Shown here: positions 24,251 through 35,980 of the stretch, piece after piece | Numbering within the stretch: position 1 is the first letter of the stretch | Layout of the letters: each line of letters begins with the position of its first letter | DNA from: Ochotona curzoniae | Lineage: Eukaryota > Chordata > Mammalia > Lagomorpha > Ochotonidae | Reading direction: 5' to 3' | Length of the DNA: 64,000 nucleotides | NCBI RefSeq assembly: GCF_017591425.1 | Contig: NW_024466459.1 | Location: forward strand, 8,804,001-8,868,000 | The notes under the pieces: generated by a model | Seen by the model: the letters and a program-made list of their open reading frames with translations, nothing else | Database searches by the model: none | What the model was told of the DNA's origin: nothing | Program-made: the position numbers and the translations under genes

Positions 24251-24635
24251 TTCATTGACACGGAACACGCTGAGCTGGAAAAGCGAGACGGAGTGGGTTT
24301 GACTCATTTCCTCTCGAAGATGTGGTCATCTCGAAACACGGAGTGAGCAAAATAGAAAACAGGTTTGCAGCTGCTCCAGCCAAAACCGGGTGCATTTTTT
24401 TTTCTAATTTTTATTTTTAGGATTTGATTTTCTTTTTAAATAACTTTCAAGCAGCCCTACTTAATTTTTGGAAACCTTTTAACTGAAATAGAATGTGCGT
24501 GCAGAAAGTGTCACAGGGACAGCCCGCAAGCTTCGGTCCATGAACCCCCAAGGACTGCCCCCACCATGTTTACCATGAAAAAAGAATAATAAACAACACT
24601 GGGTGTTGTCACACGGGCCTGGCTGCCAAGCCCAG
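24251..24635. other. Flank upstream of UBALD2 promoter
   Basis: The CpG island ends sharply and AT-rich sequence begins near 24390. No gene or clear repeat. Confidence 0.5.
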
Positions 24636-24636
24636 C

Positions 24637-24946
24637 CTTTTTTTTTTTTTTTTAGGTTCATTTTATTTTTGTTGGAAAGCCAGATATAGAGAGGAGGAGA
24701 GACAAAGAGGAAGATCTGTTCGCTGATTCACTCCCCAAGGGGCTGCAACGGCTAGAGCTGAGCCTGTCTGGCACCAGGAGCCTCTTCCAGGTCTCCCATG
24801 CTTTGGGCCATCCTGCACTGCTTTCCCAGGCCACAAGCAGGGAGCTGGATGGGAAGCGGGGTGCCAGAGTTAGAAACAGTGCCCATATGGGGTTCTGGCA
24901 CATGCAAGGGGAGGACCTTAGCTACTAGGCTGCCAAGCCGGGCCCC
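24637..24946 (-). repeat. C-type SINE with short target-site duplication
   Basis: Poly-T start, end gccgggcccc; flanked by aagcccagc at 24628 and 24947. Confidence 0.88.
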
Positions 24947-24976
24947 AAGCCCAGCATCTTAAAACCCATTTGTTAT

Positions 24977-25327
24977 AGGGCTGGTGGGATGATCGAGTGG
25001 CTAAATCCTTGCCTTGCAACAGCCCAGGATTCCATAAGGGTGCTGGTTCCTGTCCCCGCTGCTCCAGTTCCCTTCCAGCTCCCTGCTTTGGCCTGGGGCG
25101 GAGGCAGTGGAGGATAACCCAAAGTCTTGAGAACTTGCACTGGTGTGGGAGACCCAGAAGAGGTGCCTGGCTCCTGGCTTCGGATCAGATTGGCTCAACT
25201 CCTGTCTTTGTGGCCACTTAGGGAGTGAATCAATGGACAGAGGATCTTTCTGTCGCTCCTTCTCTCTGTAAATCTGCCTTTCCAACAAAAATCAATAAAC
25301 CTTTAAAAAAAAGAAAGAAAAGAAAAG
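24977..25327 (+). repeat. C-type SINE
   Basis: gggctggtgggatgatcgag head, tail caataaacctttaaaaaaaa. Confidence 0.85.
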
Positions 25328-25334
25328 TTTGTTC

Positions 25335-25490
25335 TGCAGCCGTGTTGGCACTACCCTTGACATCAGCATCGCACGCAGTGGGGTTGGGGGTTTGAATCCT
25401 GGCTGCTCTCCTTTTGATCCAGTTTCCTGATAAATACGCCTGAGAAAGCCATGGAAAAAACCATTTTTGCCCCATCATCATGCTGGATTC
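25335..25490 (+). repeat. Old C-type SINE fragment
   Basis: Weak match: ttggcactacccttgacatc, gggtttgaatcctggctgct, cctgagaaagccatgg. Confidence 0.5.
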
Positions 25491-25639
25491 TATGCATGGT
25501 ACATGCTTGCAATGAAAGGAGCGTGACTGGATTTGAACTGTAATACTGCAGTAAGGTGGAGTAATCCAACACGGGGGGAAGGTACAGGGAGGGGTTGAGG
25601 GAACCTCAGAGCCTATGGAACGGTATCATTAAATTAAAT

Positions 25640-25745
25640 GTAATAATAATATTTATTAAGCATTTACAGTGTAGTAGGCACAATAGAACCTACAGAAAAC
25701 ATTGTTCCTGCTCTTACGGAGCTTACATTCTAAACGAGAAGGAAA
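25640..25745 (-). repeat. LINE-2 3' end remnant
   Basis: tatttattaagcatttacag and ggagcttacattct are typical of an antisense L2 end. Confidence 0.5.
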
Positions 25746-26340
25746 AATACACCTCTTAAAATGGCATTGCTGTGTGGTGTTTTCTGCAGATCTTAGGAAA
25801 TGTCTGACAGGGTGAGCTTTGGGCATAATTTAGCCTCGTCATTATAAAGGCAGACAGTGATAGACCGTCGGGATAGGCAGTGTCTGCAGAGATAAACCAA
25901 CCGAGGAAGGATTGGCGGCAGTCAAGAGGATGCGGGAGGAGTGTGGGACACGAGCAAAGGAAGCATAGGCTGTGACCCCGAGGGGAGCCAGAGAGAGCGT
26001 GCGGCCTTTTCCTTGTCCATGGCCACTCAGTAGGAAGGGTCAGGGACAAGACAGACCGCTTCAAAAGGAGGGCAATCTTGTACACCTGACACATTGAAAG
26101 ACTAAAGGATCAAAATCAAAGTCAAGCTTTCAAAGTTAATAAGAAATTCTTTAAAACCAAGTCACTTGGAAGCACAAAACTTACAGTCAACTTACCAGTG
26201 TCACGATGGGCCGAGAACACTTGTGGCTTCCTAAGCTGGAAAATGTCCTATACCAAAGTCTTAAATGGAACACATACACTTTTCTAACTAACCTACCATC
26301 CCCCAGAAACTTTTTCCCCTTTTTGTTTTTTGGTGGGAGA
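25746..26340. other. Intergenic, nothing recognised
   Basis: Non-repetitive by eye, no supported coding. Confidence 0.4.
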
Positions 26341-26344
26341 AGAG

Positions 26345-26530
26345 AGGGGAATGCCCAGGTGCTTGGTCCTCTGCACCCATGTGGGAAACCCCAAGAAGCT
26401 CCTGGCGCCTGGCTTCAGCCAGGCCAGCTCTGGCTGTCACGACCATTTAGAGAGTGAACCAAAAAGAGAGAGCTCTGTCTTCCCTTACTCCTGTCCTGTC
26501 ATTGTTTCAGATAAATCTTGACTAAAAAAT
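26345..26530 (+). repeat. C-type SINE, 5'-truncated
   Basis: Begins within the core (tgcccaggtgcttggtcc), ends cagataaatcttgactaaaa. Confidence 0.7.
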
Positions 26531-26744
26531 GAAGTCAAACCTGTTTGTGTGTGTGTGCTGAGCTCCCACTTTCAGGACAGCAGGATGTAAAATGAGCCGG
26601 GGGTTTGTGCAGAGTGGGACGGGGCAAGGAGCGGTTAGGGAGGCAGCAGTTCTCGCTCTGTGTCCCTGACGGTGTGCCTTATCAATGCTTTGTACCTACA
26701 GAGTCACCAAACCGTAGAATTGGCGGACTGTGTATGTGTGTGTC

Positions 26745-26875
26745 TCTAAAATATTAAATGAATATTATATGTGTACATATAATATATTACATGTAAGTAT
26801 ATTATATCTTCTTTATATGAAATTAATATATAGGTATAGATTATATTTTTCAAATATATGTATTTGAAAAATGTC
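26745..26875. repeat. AT-rich low-complexity stretch
   Basis: Alternating ATAT-rich sequence with several tatata motifs. Confidence 0.7.
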
Positions 26876-27838
26876 TTTGCACTGTCTCTATCATTATTCT
26901 TGGATGAGGCATTTAATTGCCATTAAGTTGCCTTTTAACTTGTTGAGATTGCGCAGGTTGGATGCTAATACAAGGGCCTGGGAACCCCTCTCTCCATCTG
27001 GCCAGTGCCCAGGGAGCAATGAATGACCCAGCAAGGTTTTGGCCTGGAGGGCAACAGGCAGATGTGTTTTAACTGGGGGAGATTCCACGGAAGAGGAGGC
27101 TGGCAAGATGCCAGCCGTCCACCATTCTCTCCCCATTGTTGGCAGTGGATGCAACTCTCCATCAGGGAAAGCTTGAAGTCTGTGTAAATAAGGAGATTAG
27201 AGGCAGTGTTTATGCACTGATGAAGAACAGCCCCGGGCGGGCGCCACCTCAAGCTCTTCCCGATTAGCTAGTCGTGTTTATGAGGGAGCGGATAAGGCAG
27301 CTTTTCACCTGCCAGGAAGGTTTCTCTGAATGAGACTTGCACAGCTTCCCTCCCCTTCCTGCCAACGCTGCACACGGGCACCAGAGCCGTGGTCCACACC
27401 CCGGAGGCCTCAGGGCATGGGAGCTCCAGGACACCCAGGCCACCCAACTCTGCAGTCCCTGTCATCTAGTGTTTTCTGTACAGAGCCCCTGGGTTCCTCC
27501 TTACACCTGAAGCAACGGAAATGCTGTGTCAATGGTTACTCTACGGACCGCCAGTGAGCGAGCTCCGCACAGGTGAAGACGCAGTTTGGGGCCATGATTG
27601 ATGGAACCCATGGATATGGAGGGCTCCCAACTCCGCTGCTGCCCGCCTGCAGGCAGGGGGCAGAACACAAGTGAACAATGGGCCACAAGCAGCTCCCAAA
27701 CAAGCAAGTCCTGGCACCAGGGGGCTCCAGGGAGGAAGGGTCTATCCCAGCACAGACGTTTCTGGCTGTAGGAAAATGTCCACCAGAATCACCTCCATCT
27801 TTATTGTGCTTTATCATTACTTTCTATTGTTATTCTTT
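26876..27838. other. Intergenic, nothing recognised
   Basis: Repeat-poor by eye, no supported coding. Confidence 0.4.
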
Positions 27839-27840
27839 TA

Positions 27841-28061
27841 AATCTTCCATTTGCTGGTTCACTCCCCATTGGCTGAAGCCAGGAGCAAAGACACTCATCC
27901 GGGTCTCTCATGTGGGAATAGAGTCCTAAGCAATTGGGTCATCCTCTGCTGCCTTCCCAGGTGCATTAGCAAGGACTTGGATCAGAAACAGAGCAAAAGG
28001 AACTCAACCAGCCGGCGTTGCAGATGGTGGCTTAACCCACTGAGTTGCAATGCCAGTCCCA
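27841..28061 (-). repeat. C-type SINE, old
   Basis: aaatcttccatttgctggtt to tgcaatgccagtccc. Confidence 0.75.
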
Positions 28062-28099
28062 AGCCTTGGAATTCAGAAGTTTCAGTTTTGTTTGTTTGT

Positions 28100-28418
28100 A
28101 TGTTTTACTTTATTTTTATTGCAAAGTCAGATATACAGAGAGGAGGAGAGACAGAGAGGACGATCTTCTGTCCGTCGATCCACTCCCCAAGGGGCCACAA
28201 CTGCCAGGGCTGCACCTGGCTGAAGCCAGGAGCCTCTTCTGGGTCTCCCACGCAGGTGCAGGGTTCCAAGGCTTTTGGCTGTCCTCAGTTCCTTTCCCAG
28301 GCCACAAGCAGGGAGCTGGATGGGAAGTGGAGCTGCCGGGATTAGAACTGGTGTCCATATGGGATCCCTGCGTGTGCAAGGTGAGAACTTTAGCCACCAG
28401 GCTGCAGTACCAGGCCCT
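28100..28418 (-). repeat. C-type SINE
   Basis: ttttattgcaaagtcagata head, end gcagtaccaggccc. Confidence 0.88.
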
Positions 28419-29396
28419 GCATTCAGTTCTTAAGGAAGATGAGGGTCTGTAATCACCATGTCCACTGTTCACCCCACAAGCGCACGGACTGTTAGCTATT
28501 CACAGCAGCAGACATAGGCGATCAGTGGGGAAGAGGAAGACCAACAGTTCTGCTTGTACTATGCCTTGAGGTGCGGGCAACCCAAGTGGAAGTGCTGGAT
28601 CCACAGGGCTGGGAAGGCGGGTGTGGCTGGGTCCTGGGAGTGCTGGCAGGAGGAATGAGGTCATGTTTGTAGAGGGCCCTGAGCCCGTTGGGATGAAAGC
28701 GGCTGCCTGAGTTCAAGGTGTTATTAACTGAAGGTGTTATTATTTTGAATCTGAGGGCATAATGTGCGGCGAGTGAGACAGCAATGGAGACAGGCCAGGG
28801 AATACCAAGTAAAACTCCACCACAGAATCCTCCTTGCATCCGTGGGCGACGGCACAACCCAGCACCCAGCAAAGAGAAACCACTGATGAATGGGAGCCAG
28901 CGTTGCCAGGGTGCCCGCCTACAGCAAAGCTATCCTGCCCACAGGTCACTGAGCAGCCCCAAAGGGAGAAGTCGCCCCTCCCTGCGTTCCCACCCTGTGT
29001 CCCATCTCCCAGGAGAAGCTGCTGGGGGACATGGCTCTCCTCAGGCCACACAGCGTGACTATTCACACAACTCCCTTAGGGCTCCCGGAGCCACCCTGAA
29101 GGTGACAAATGGGCCCCAGCTGTCTCGGGTGAGGCAGGATGGCTGCTGTACACATCCCGTGACCCCATCTCTGCAGCACCTCTCATCCGGGGCCTTTTCT
29201 TGTTGTTGTTGTTCTTTCCCATCTCCACTCACACAAGGAGATCGGTAAGAGAAGGAGCAAGAGTGATTCCCAGGGGTTGAAGTTCAGAGAGGGCTAGAGA
29301 GCCACTTCCGGCTAGGCAGCCCCCAGCCGACGGGCTGTGGCCCTGGGATAGTTCCAGGGCTCATTCTCTTCCTTTCCTCCCTCCAAATCCTCTTTT
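28419..29396. other. Intergenic, nothing recognised
   Basis: No supported gene or repeat. An open frame across 28784-29248 has no recognisable domain and biased composition. Confidence 0.4.
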
Positions 29397-29397
29397 C

Positions 29398-29778
29398 TTA
29401 TCAAAGATTTACTTTTTTTTTTAAAGGCTTCTTCTTCTTCTTCTTTTTCTTCTTATTCTTCTTCTTCTTCTTATTATTATTATTAGCAAAGGCAGATACA
29501 CAGAGAGAGAGACAGAGAGAAAGATCTTAAATCTGCTGGTTCACTCCCCAAGTGGCCACAATGGCTGATCTGAACCTATCTGAGGCCAGGAGCTTTTTCC
29601 GGGTATCCCATGCGGGTGCAGGGGTCCAAGGCTTTGGGGTGTCCTCTGCTGCTTTCCCAGGCCACAGGCAGGGAGCTGGATAGGAAGTGGGACGTCTGGG
29701 AACAGGAACCAGCATACACATGGGATCCCGGTGCTTGCAAGGTGAAGATTTCACCACTAGGCTGTTGTGCTGGGCTAA
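29398..29778 (-). repeat. C-type SINE with expanded (CTT)n/(ATT)n tail
   Basis: The A-tail side has grown into CTT and ATT repeats at 29429-29484; core through to gttgtgctgggct. Confidence 0.85.
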
Positions 29779-29779
29779 A

Positions 29780-30060
29780 TCTTCGTCCTGTACTGTGCCA
29801 GGATCCCATATAAATCCCAGTTCGTGTCCTGGTTGTTCCATTTCCCCTCAGGCCCCCTACCTGTGGCCTGGAGAAGTAGCAGAGTACCACCTAAAGCCTA
29901 GCACCCTGCACCTGCCAGTGGAAGCTCTTGGCGTCTAGCTTCAGGTCAGAACGCAGTTCTGGCTGTTGCAGCTACCTGGGGAGTGAAGCAACAGATGATA
30001 GATCTTTCTCTTTGTCTCTCCTTCTCTCTGTAAATCTGCCTTTCCAATCAATAGAAAAAA
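29780..30060 (+). repeat. C-type SINE, 5'-truncated
   Basis: ccaggatcccatataaatcc to tgcctttccaatcaatag. Confidence 0.8.
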
Positions 30061-30062
30061 AA

Positions 30063-30345
30063 TTTTTTTTTAAATTGCTTGACAGGCAGAGTGACAGAGA
30101 AAGAGAGGGAGATATCTTCATCCCCTGGTTCACTCTCCAAATGCTTTATAATGGTCAGAGCTGGGCAAAGCCAAAGGCAGACCTGGAACTTTCGGGTCTC
30201 CCAACAGTTGGCAGGTAGCCAAGCATTGGGGTCATCCTGCACTGCCTTCCCAGTGCATTAGCGCCGAGCAGGGTGGGAAGTGCATGAGCCAGGGCTCAGT
30301 CCTACCGACATCACAGGTGGTGGCTTAATCTGCTGCACCATTTCA
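30063..30345 (-). repeat. C-type SINE, old
   Basis: tttaaattgcttgacaggca head to atctgctgcaccatttcatt. Confidence 0.75.
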
Positions 30346-30454
30346 TTGATCCCTCGGCTGCCAGTTTTCACTGGGAAGTTCTGTTCTTCCTTCTCTCCTG
30401 GCTGCCTTGACAGCGTTATTCTTCTCCTAGTCCTTTCCCTCCAAGGGCAAGGAA

Positions 30455-30815
30455 GTTTAGTGCAGAAGTTTGCTGTTCCAGGCACCCCTTCTTGTCCATG
30501 AGAATAACAGCACTGCCTGCTGAGAGCATCCTAGGGACCCAGCTCTGTGCAGTTCTTTGGTGGATACAGCCCCCCTTGGGGCCAGCGTGTGGCTCAGCTA
30601 GTCAAACAGCCACTTGCTATGCAGGCGTGTGGTACCTGAGTGCAGTTTAAGTCCCGGCTGCTCTGCTTCCCATCCAGCTTCCTGCTGATGCACCAGGGGA
30701 AGCAACAGAAGACAACTTGGGTCCTTGTCACCTGTTGGGAGACACAGTAGAGTTGGCTCCTGTCAGCCCAGCTCACTCAGCCCTGGCTATTGTATCAACA
30801 GATGGAAGATTGTGA
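30455..30815 (+). repeat. Inverted duplicate segment, left arm (flank plus old SINE)
   Basis: About 110 bp of flank (including gagagcatcctagggaccca) followed by an old plus-strand SINE (30578-30815). The same flank and SINE occur in reverse at 35115-35445. Confidence 0.75.
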
Positions 30816-31225
30816 GCTAACTCAGACTGCAGCTGGGATCGGAGCTCAGGTGGCCTGGGTGCAGTGTGCTTGACACTTAGTCCTCCCTACAAGCTCCAGA
30901 AGCTCGACTTTGTCGTTAGAAGCAGCAGGAATATCATGGCCAACTCCCAAGTGATGTGCTCAGGTTGGATGATTCCTGATTTTTCACAAAGTGTCACGTG
31001 CCTCGGCAGGGACAAAGGCCACACCACTCCCAGAGCAGTTAATGGTATTTCCGAAAAGCAGCAGGGCGGCCCGGACACTCTGTCCCGTACCCGGTGGCCT
31101 GTAATAAAGCAGCCACACCTCCAACTACTAGGTGTGTCGGTGGCTTTTGAGTACTGGCAACCCTTTCTCAGGACACTGGGCCTGCCACGGAAGGGACTCA
31201 GAGGAGGCCTTCTTCACTAGGGCTG
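30816..31225. other. Intergenic, nothing recognised
   Basis: A possible AATAAA at 31103 (tgtaataaagcag), but no gene model. Confidence 0.35.
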
Positions 31226-32724
31226 GGACTGGGGATTGGCTGAGCTGGGCTAGGCTGCAGCACACAGTAACACGAGCTGTATTGGGGCAGGGCGGGCTGG
31301 GCCAGGCTGCAGTACCCACCAGCAAATGCCAAGGTGAGGTGGGCCATACCAGACTGAACCACAGCACCCACCAGCACACATGAGACCCTGAGTGGAGAGT
31401 GAGCCTGGTACGGCAGCGAGAATTCCTCTGTTGGGCCACCACTCCTGCTGGTGTGTTGAGAACTGGGACCGGGGCAGAACAGGCTGTGCAGGGCTATAAC
31501 GCCCATTGATCAGCATGTGAACTGATTTAGGGGGAGAGCCAGGCTGGGCCAAGCAACTGTATCCACTGGTGCATGCATGAGTCAGAGCAAGTACAGGCTG
31601 GTTGGGCTCTGCCACAGCCATCAGCTAGCAAGTGCTGGCAATGGGGGCAAGTCCTGTCAAACTAAACTGCAGAACCACCTGCAGAGTGCAAGGTTCAGGG
31701 CTGGAAGTGGGCTGGATAGTGAGGTCAGTTGGCCTGAGCCAGCCTGAGGCATTCTTTGGTGTGTACAAAAGGCAAAAGGGCTGTGGGAGAGACCAGAACA
31801 GTCTGCTGCTCACACTGGCATGCGCAGGAACCAGGAGTAGGGACGGGTCTGGCAAGGGTTATTGAGGGTCGCTCCAACTGGACTGCAGCTCCCACTGGTG
31901 TACATGAAGGCTGAGTGTGTGGTGGGCAGGGTTGAGCTGGACCCAGCATCCATTAGTACGTGTAAGAGATGGGGCTGGAGATAGAACTGACCCAGCAACT
32001 GCAGCCACCAGTATGTAAGCTGATGTGGGGGATGGATTGAGCTGGTCTGTGCACTGGCTAGCACACACAGGAGCCAGCTCTGGGGACACGGCAGGCGAGG
32101 TTTCTTTGGAGACTACCCTTCCCAACGGAACGCTGGACTCAGAACTCCAGCTATAGGGAGAATTGCAGGATCTGTGGTCTGACCGCGCAGTGCCTGTGTC
32201 AGAACTGGGCATCCTCAGTTGCTGAAGATGGTGCCCAGATACACATAGGCAGTACAGCAGTCCATCGGGGCCTGCAGAGGACATCTAGCACCATAGCAGA
32301 GGATGGAGGGCAGAACAAATTGGACAACTCTCCCAGCCAAGTGACCACAGCAAGTATCTGGGTGGTGAGACTCTAAGGTGGACTGTCAGCCAATGGACTT
32401 GGAAGGATTTACCATCCTTGGATCAATGAAATCGACAGCATTTCAGAACTACTGAAACCGCTTGTGCAGAACCCTCAGAGCATGCTCCACATCTGGGATG
32501 GTGGGATGGTATTGGGTGGCTGTTCCCCATCCCTGGGTATTGATGTGGTCAGGATGCTGGGTGCGGCTTCTCCCCTTCTCTCCCACTTCCCCCACATGCA
32601 GGAAGAAGAAAAAGAAAATTGGAAACAATGGTCTCATCTACTTTGCCCTATTCCTTGATGCTTCCCACCCTAATCAGTGGTCCAGCTGCTCACGTATCCT
32701 TCTCAGCTATGTAAACATAATACA
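31226..32724 (+). repeat. Unidentified long non-coding retroposon, copy A
   Basis: The 5' part (to about 32080) is a string of degenerate 55-85 bp units with the recurring theme GGGCTGGGCTGCAGCACCCA; then comes about 650 bp of non-repetitive sequence ending CTCAGCTATGTAAAC and an A-rich tail. Copy B on the opposite strand is almost identical: matching coordinates sum to 93361 without change from 32462/60899 to 32284/61077. No protein domain is recognisable. It does not match the SINE. It could be the 3' UTR end of a lineage-specific LINE or an independent non-coding element. Confidence 0.75.
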
Positions 32725-32739
32725 AAAATTAAGAACCCT

Positions 32740-33415
32740 TTAACAAAAAATATTTATTTATTTTTATTGGAAAGGCAGATCAGTTTTAAGGCGATAAGGA
32801 GAGATACAGAGAAAGATGTTCCATCTACTGATTCACTCCTTAAATGACCACCACAACCAGAGCTGAGTTGATGCGAAGCCAGAAGCCAGGAGCTTCTTCT
32901 GGGTCTCCCACATGGGTGCAGAATTGCAAGGGTTTGGGCTTTCTTTCTTTCTTTCTTTCAAGATTTATTTATTTTTATTGGAAAGTCAGATATACAGAGA
33001 AGAGAGACAGTGGGAAAGATCTTCCGTCCAATGATTCACTCCCCAAGTGAGCGCAACGACTGATGCTATGCCGATCCAAAGCCAGGATCCAGGAACTTGT
33101 TCCGGGTATCCCACACGGGTGCAGGGTCCCAAAGCTTTAGGCCGTCCTCGACTGCTTTCCCAGGCCACAAGCAGGGAGCTGGATGGGAAGTGGAGCTACC
33201 GGGATTAGAACCGGGTCCCATATGGGATCCCGGGCCGTTCAAGGTGAGGACTTTAGCCGCTAGGCCACGCCGGCAGGTCCAAGGGTTTGGGCTTTCCAGG
33301 CCACAAGCAGGGAGCTGGATAGGAAGTGGAGCATCCAGGACATGAACCAGCACTCATACAGGATGCTAGCATCTCCAAGATGAGGATTTCACCACTATGC
33401 TATTGCTCAGGGCCC
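32740..33415 (-). repeat. C-type SINE interrupted by a younger SINE
   Basis: The older copy runs 32740-32940 and resumes 33281-33415 (gccacaagcagggagctgga to gctcagggccc). Confidence 0.85.
32944..33280 (-). repeat. Young C-type SINE with 16-bp perfect target-site duplication
   Basis: aagggtttgggctttc at 32928-32943 and 33281-33296. Near-consensus body, with a TTTC-repeat start. Confidence 0.95.
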
Positions 33416-33679
33416 ATCAGCAGCCTTCTAAAGAGGGTCCGTCTTCCCATGGAGCTTCCACTGTTTGCTTCAACTCAGGACCTGAACCACATTTTCTGTG
33501 GGACAGGAATTGTTTACCCAGGTCTGAGCCGCCCAGTTATGTTGGAAGGCAGTCAGCAGCCGGCACGTCAGAAAGCAACCTAAGAGCCCAACCAGCACTT
33601 CACGCAAATACAAGGGTGGAAAGTAGAGGCAGCCTTAGAGACAGGCCAACAGTCACACATCGAAATTCTTGCCCAACCC

Positions 33680-34130
33680 AGAGTTGGCGTTGTGGCATGG
33701 TGGATTCAGCCACCACCCATGATGCTGCCATACCATGTGAGCATCCATTTACACCCTGGCTGCTCCATTCCCTAATCCATCTCAGTGCCAGATGGCCCAA
33801 GCAGAGGCTGTCTCTGTGGCCTGGCTAGTAATGCCACTGTTTACAAGGCCAGGTGGGCAATGGTGTGCCCCGGCTGCTCCTCTTCTGATGCATGTCCCTG
33901 CTCACTTACCTGGGAGAGGAAGCAGAAGAATGCCCAATTGTTTGGGCCCCTGCACCCACATGGGAAGACCTGGCTGAAGCTTCTGGCTCCTGGCATTGAC
34001 TGGGCCACTTCTCCTCCCATTACAGCCATTTTGCGGAGTGAATCAGCAGGTGGAACATCTGTCTCTCTGCCTTTATTCTTGTCTGCCAAATCAACCTTTC
34101 AGATAGATAATAAGTTTAAAAAAAAAAAAA
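33680..34130 (+). repeat. Two overlapping old C-type SINE pieces
   Basis: First head at 33682 (gttggcgttgtggcatgg), second piece from about 33865 to the A run at 34119. Confidence 0.65.
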
Positions 34131-34143
34131 CAAACAAACTCTA

Positions 34144-34491
34144 GGGCCCATAGCAGTAGCCTAGTGGCTAAAGTCCTCATCTTGTAAGCTCCAGGATCCC
34201 ATATGGGCACCGGTTCTAATCCCAGCAGGCGCTGCTTCCCATCCAGCTCCCTGCTTGTGGCCTGGGAAAGAAGTGAAGGACAGACAGCCCAAGGCTTTAG
34301 GACCCTGCACCTGCATGGGAGACCCAGAAGAGGCTCCAGGCTCCTGGCTTTATACAGGCACAGCTCTGGCTGTTGTGACCACTTAGGGAGTGAATCATCA
34401 AACAGAAGATCTTCCTCTCCGTCTCTCCTCCTCTCTGTACATCTATGTGCCTTTCCAATAAAAATAAATGAATAAATCCTTAAAAAAAAAA
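34144..34491 (+). repeat. C-type SINE, young
   Basis: gggcccatagcagtagccta head, B box ggttctaatcc, tail aataaatgaataaatcctta. Confidence 0.9.
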
Positions 34492-35110
34492 ACCTCTATG
34501 TTGCGTATTTCAACTATTCAACTCTTCTATGGCACTGAAGCCGTCTCTGACCATTTCATAACACTAAGCAAGGCTGGGTTTCTATAGAGTGTTATTTTCT
34601 AAAGCAGGTGGTAGCTGCCGGAGAGCTGTGAGTTTCGAACTCAGCCATACACTCCCCAGAGGGCAGATTTTCTTGAGTCAACAAATTGCATCAAATTGAG
34701 AAGGGATGAGACGTAATACTGCGGGATTTCTATGTTGCCTCAACATGGCTCAGCCTGACCCAGTGAATTCGAGAAGTCCCTGGGCCAGTCTGACAGCGAG
34801 TGCCGCTGTTCCTGTACAGCAGAAGCGATGCCACCGTCCCCCACCCTGCTGTCTCCCCAGATGGGCCTTGCGCCACTCTGTCTTGCAAATATCCGCTGTT
34901 GGCTCCCTTTCTGGCTTCTGAGTTCCCTGTTACAAGGGACCTGTGACTGCTGATTTGGGTCGCAGGCATGGGAGCACGGGAGAGGCAGCTGCTGCTGAGT
35001 TCTGGGGAGAAAGGAGGGTGTGTAGTTGGGAGGGGCCCCTCAGGACTTCTGAGATACCAACCTTGGACTGTAAATTCAGTTGTTATGGCAAACCCGGGTG
35101 TCCGCAGTGG
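34492..35110. other. Intergenic, nothing recognised
   Basis: No supported gene or repeat. Confidence 0.4.
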
Positions 35111-35114
35111 CCCC

Positions 35115-35445
35115 AGGCTGAACCTGGACAAATTCAGGAGCCAGGAACTGCACCCAGGTCTCCCAGCTGGGTGATAAGGACCCAAGCACTGGGCCATCTT
35201 CTGCTGTTTCTCCAGGTGCATCAACAGGAAGCTGGATGGGAAGCGGAGCAGCTGGGACTTTAACTGCACTCAGGTACCACACGCCTGCATAGCAAGTGTT
35301 AACTCACCGAGTCAAAACGCTGGCCCCACGGGTGGCTGTATCCAGTGAGGTAATTCACCAAAGAACTGCACAGAGCTGGGTCCCTAGGATGCTCTCAGCA
35401 GGCAGTGCTGTTCTCATCTGGAGGACTGGGGTTGCCTGCAGTAGA
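35115..35445 (-). repeat. Inverted duplicate segment, right arm
   Basis: Reverse complement of 30455-30815: same SINE with the same 5' flank, including a stretch of nearly 60 identical bases (complement of 35357-35418). Confidence 0.75.
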
Positions 35446-35656
35446 CGGTCCCCAGAACATTTTCTATCTGACCTTTTACAACACCTGGAGTGAGAGAACT
35501 ACAGACCTGGGACAGCCACTGACTACTCTCACACAGATGTGGTGCCCCTGTCTTCCCGGTGCGTTATCCTGAAGAATCATGCCTTTCTGATCGCTGCAAA
35601 GTTTGAACTGAGATGGAGGAGGACTCAGCAGAAAGGAATGCAACTAGAGGTATGGA

Positions 35657-35980
35657 GAGGTGGGCATGGGGGTGGTGCAACAGGTTAAGCTGCTTCCTTG
35701 GTTCAAATCCTGCCTCTGCTTCCTATCTAGCTCCCAGCTATAAAGTGCCTGGGAAGGCAGCAGAAGATGGTCCCAGGACGTGGGCCCCTGCCATCCAGGG
35801 GCACCGTGGATGGAGTTCCTGGCCCCTGACATGGACCTGGTGTAGCCCCCAGCTGTTGCAGTCTTTAGGGAGAGAACCAGTAGGTGGATCATTTCCCTCT
35901 CTTTCTGTGTCTTGCTCCAACTGACAAATTGCCTTTCAAATAAATGAAAGCAAATACATATTTTTAAAAAATAATAAGTT
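35657..35980 (+). repeat. C-type SINE, old
   Basis: catgggggtggtgcaacagg head, ggttcaaatcctgcctctgc B-box region, tail aaataaatgaaagcaaatac. Confidence 0.8.

Noticed and set aside
28784..29248. 154-codon intergenic open frame
   Set aside because: Low-complexity Ser/Pro/Arg content, no recognised homology.
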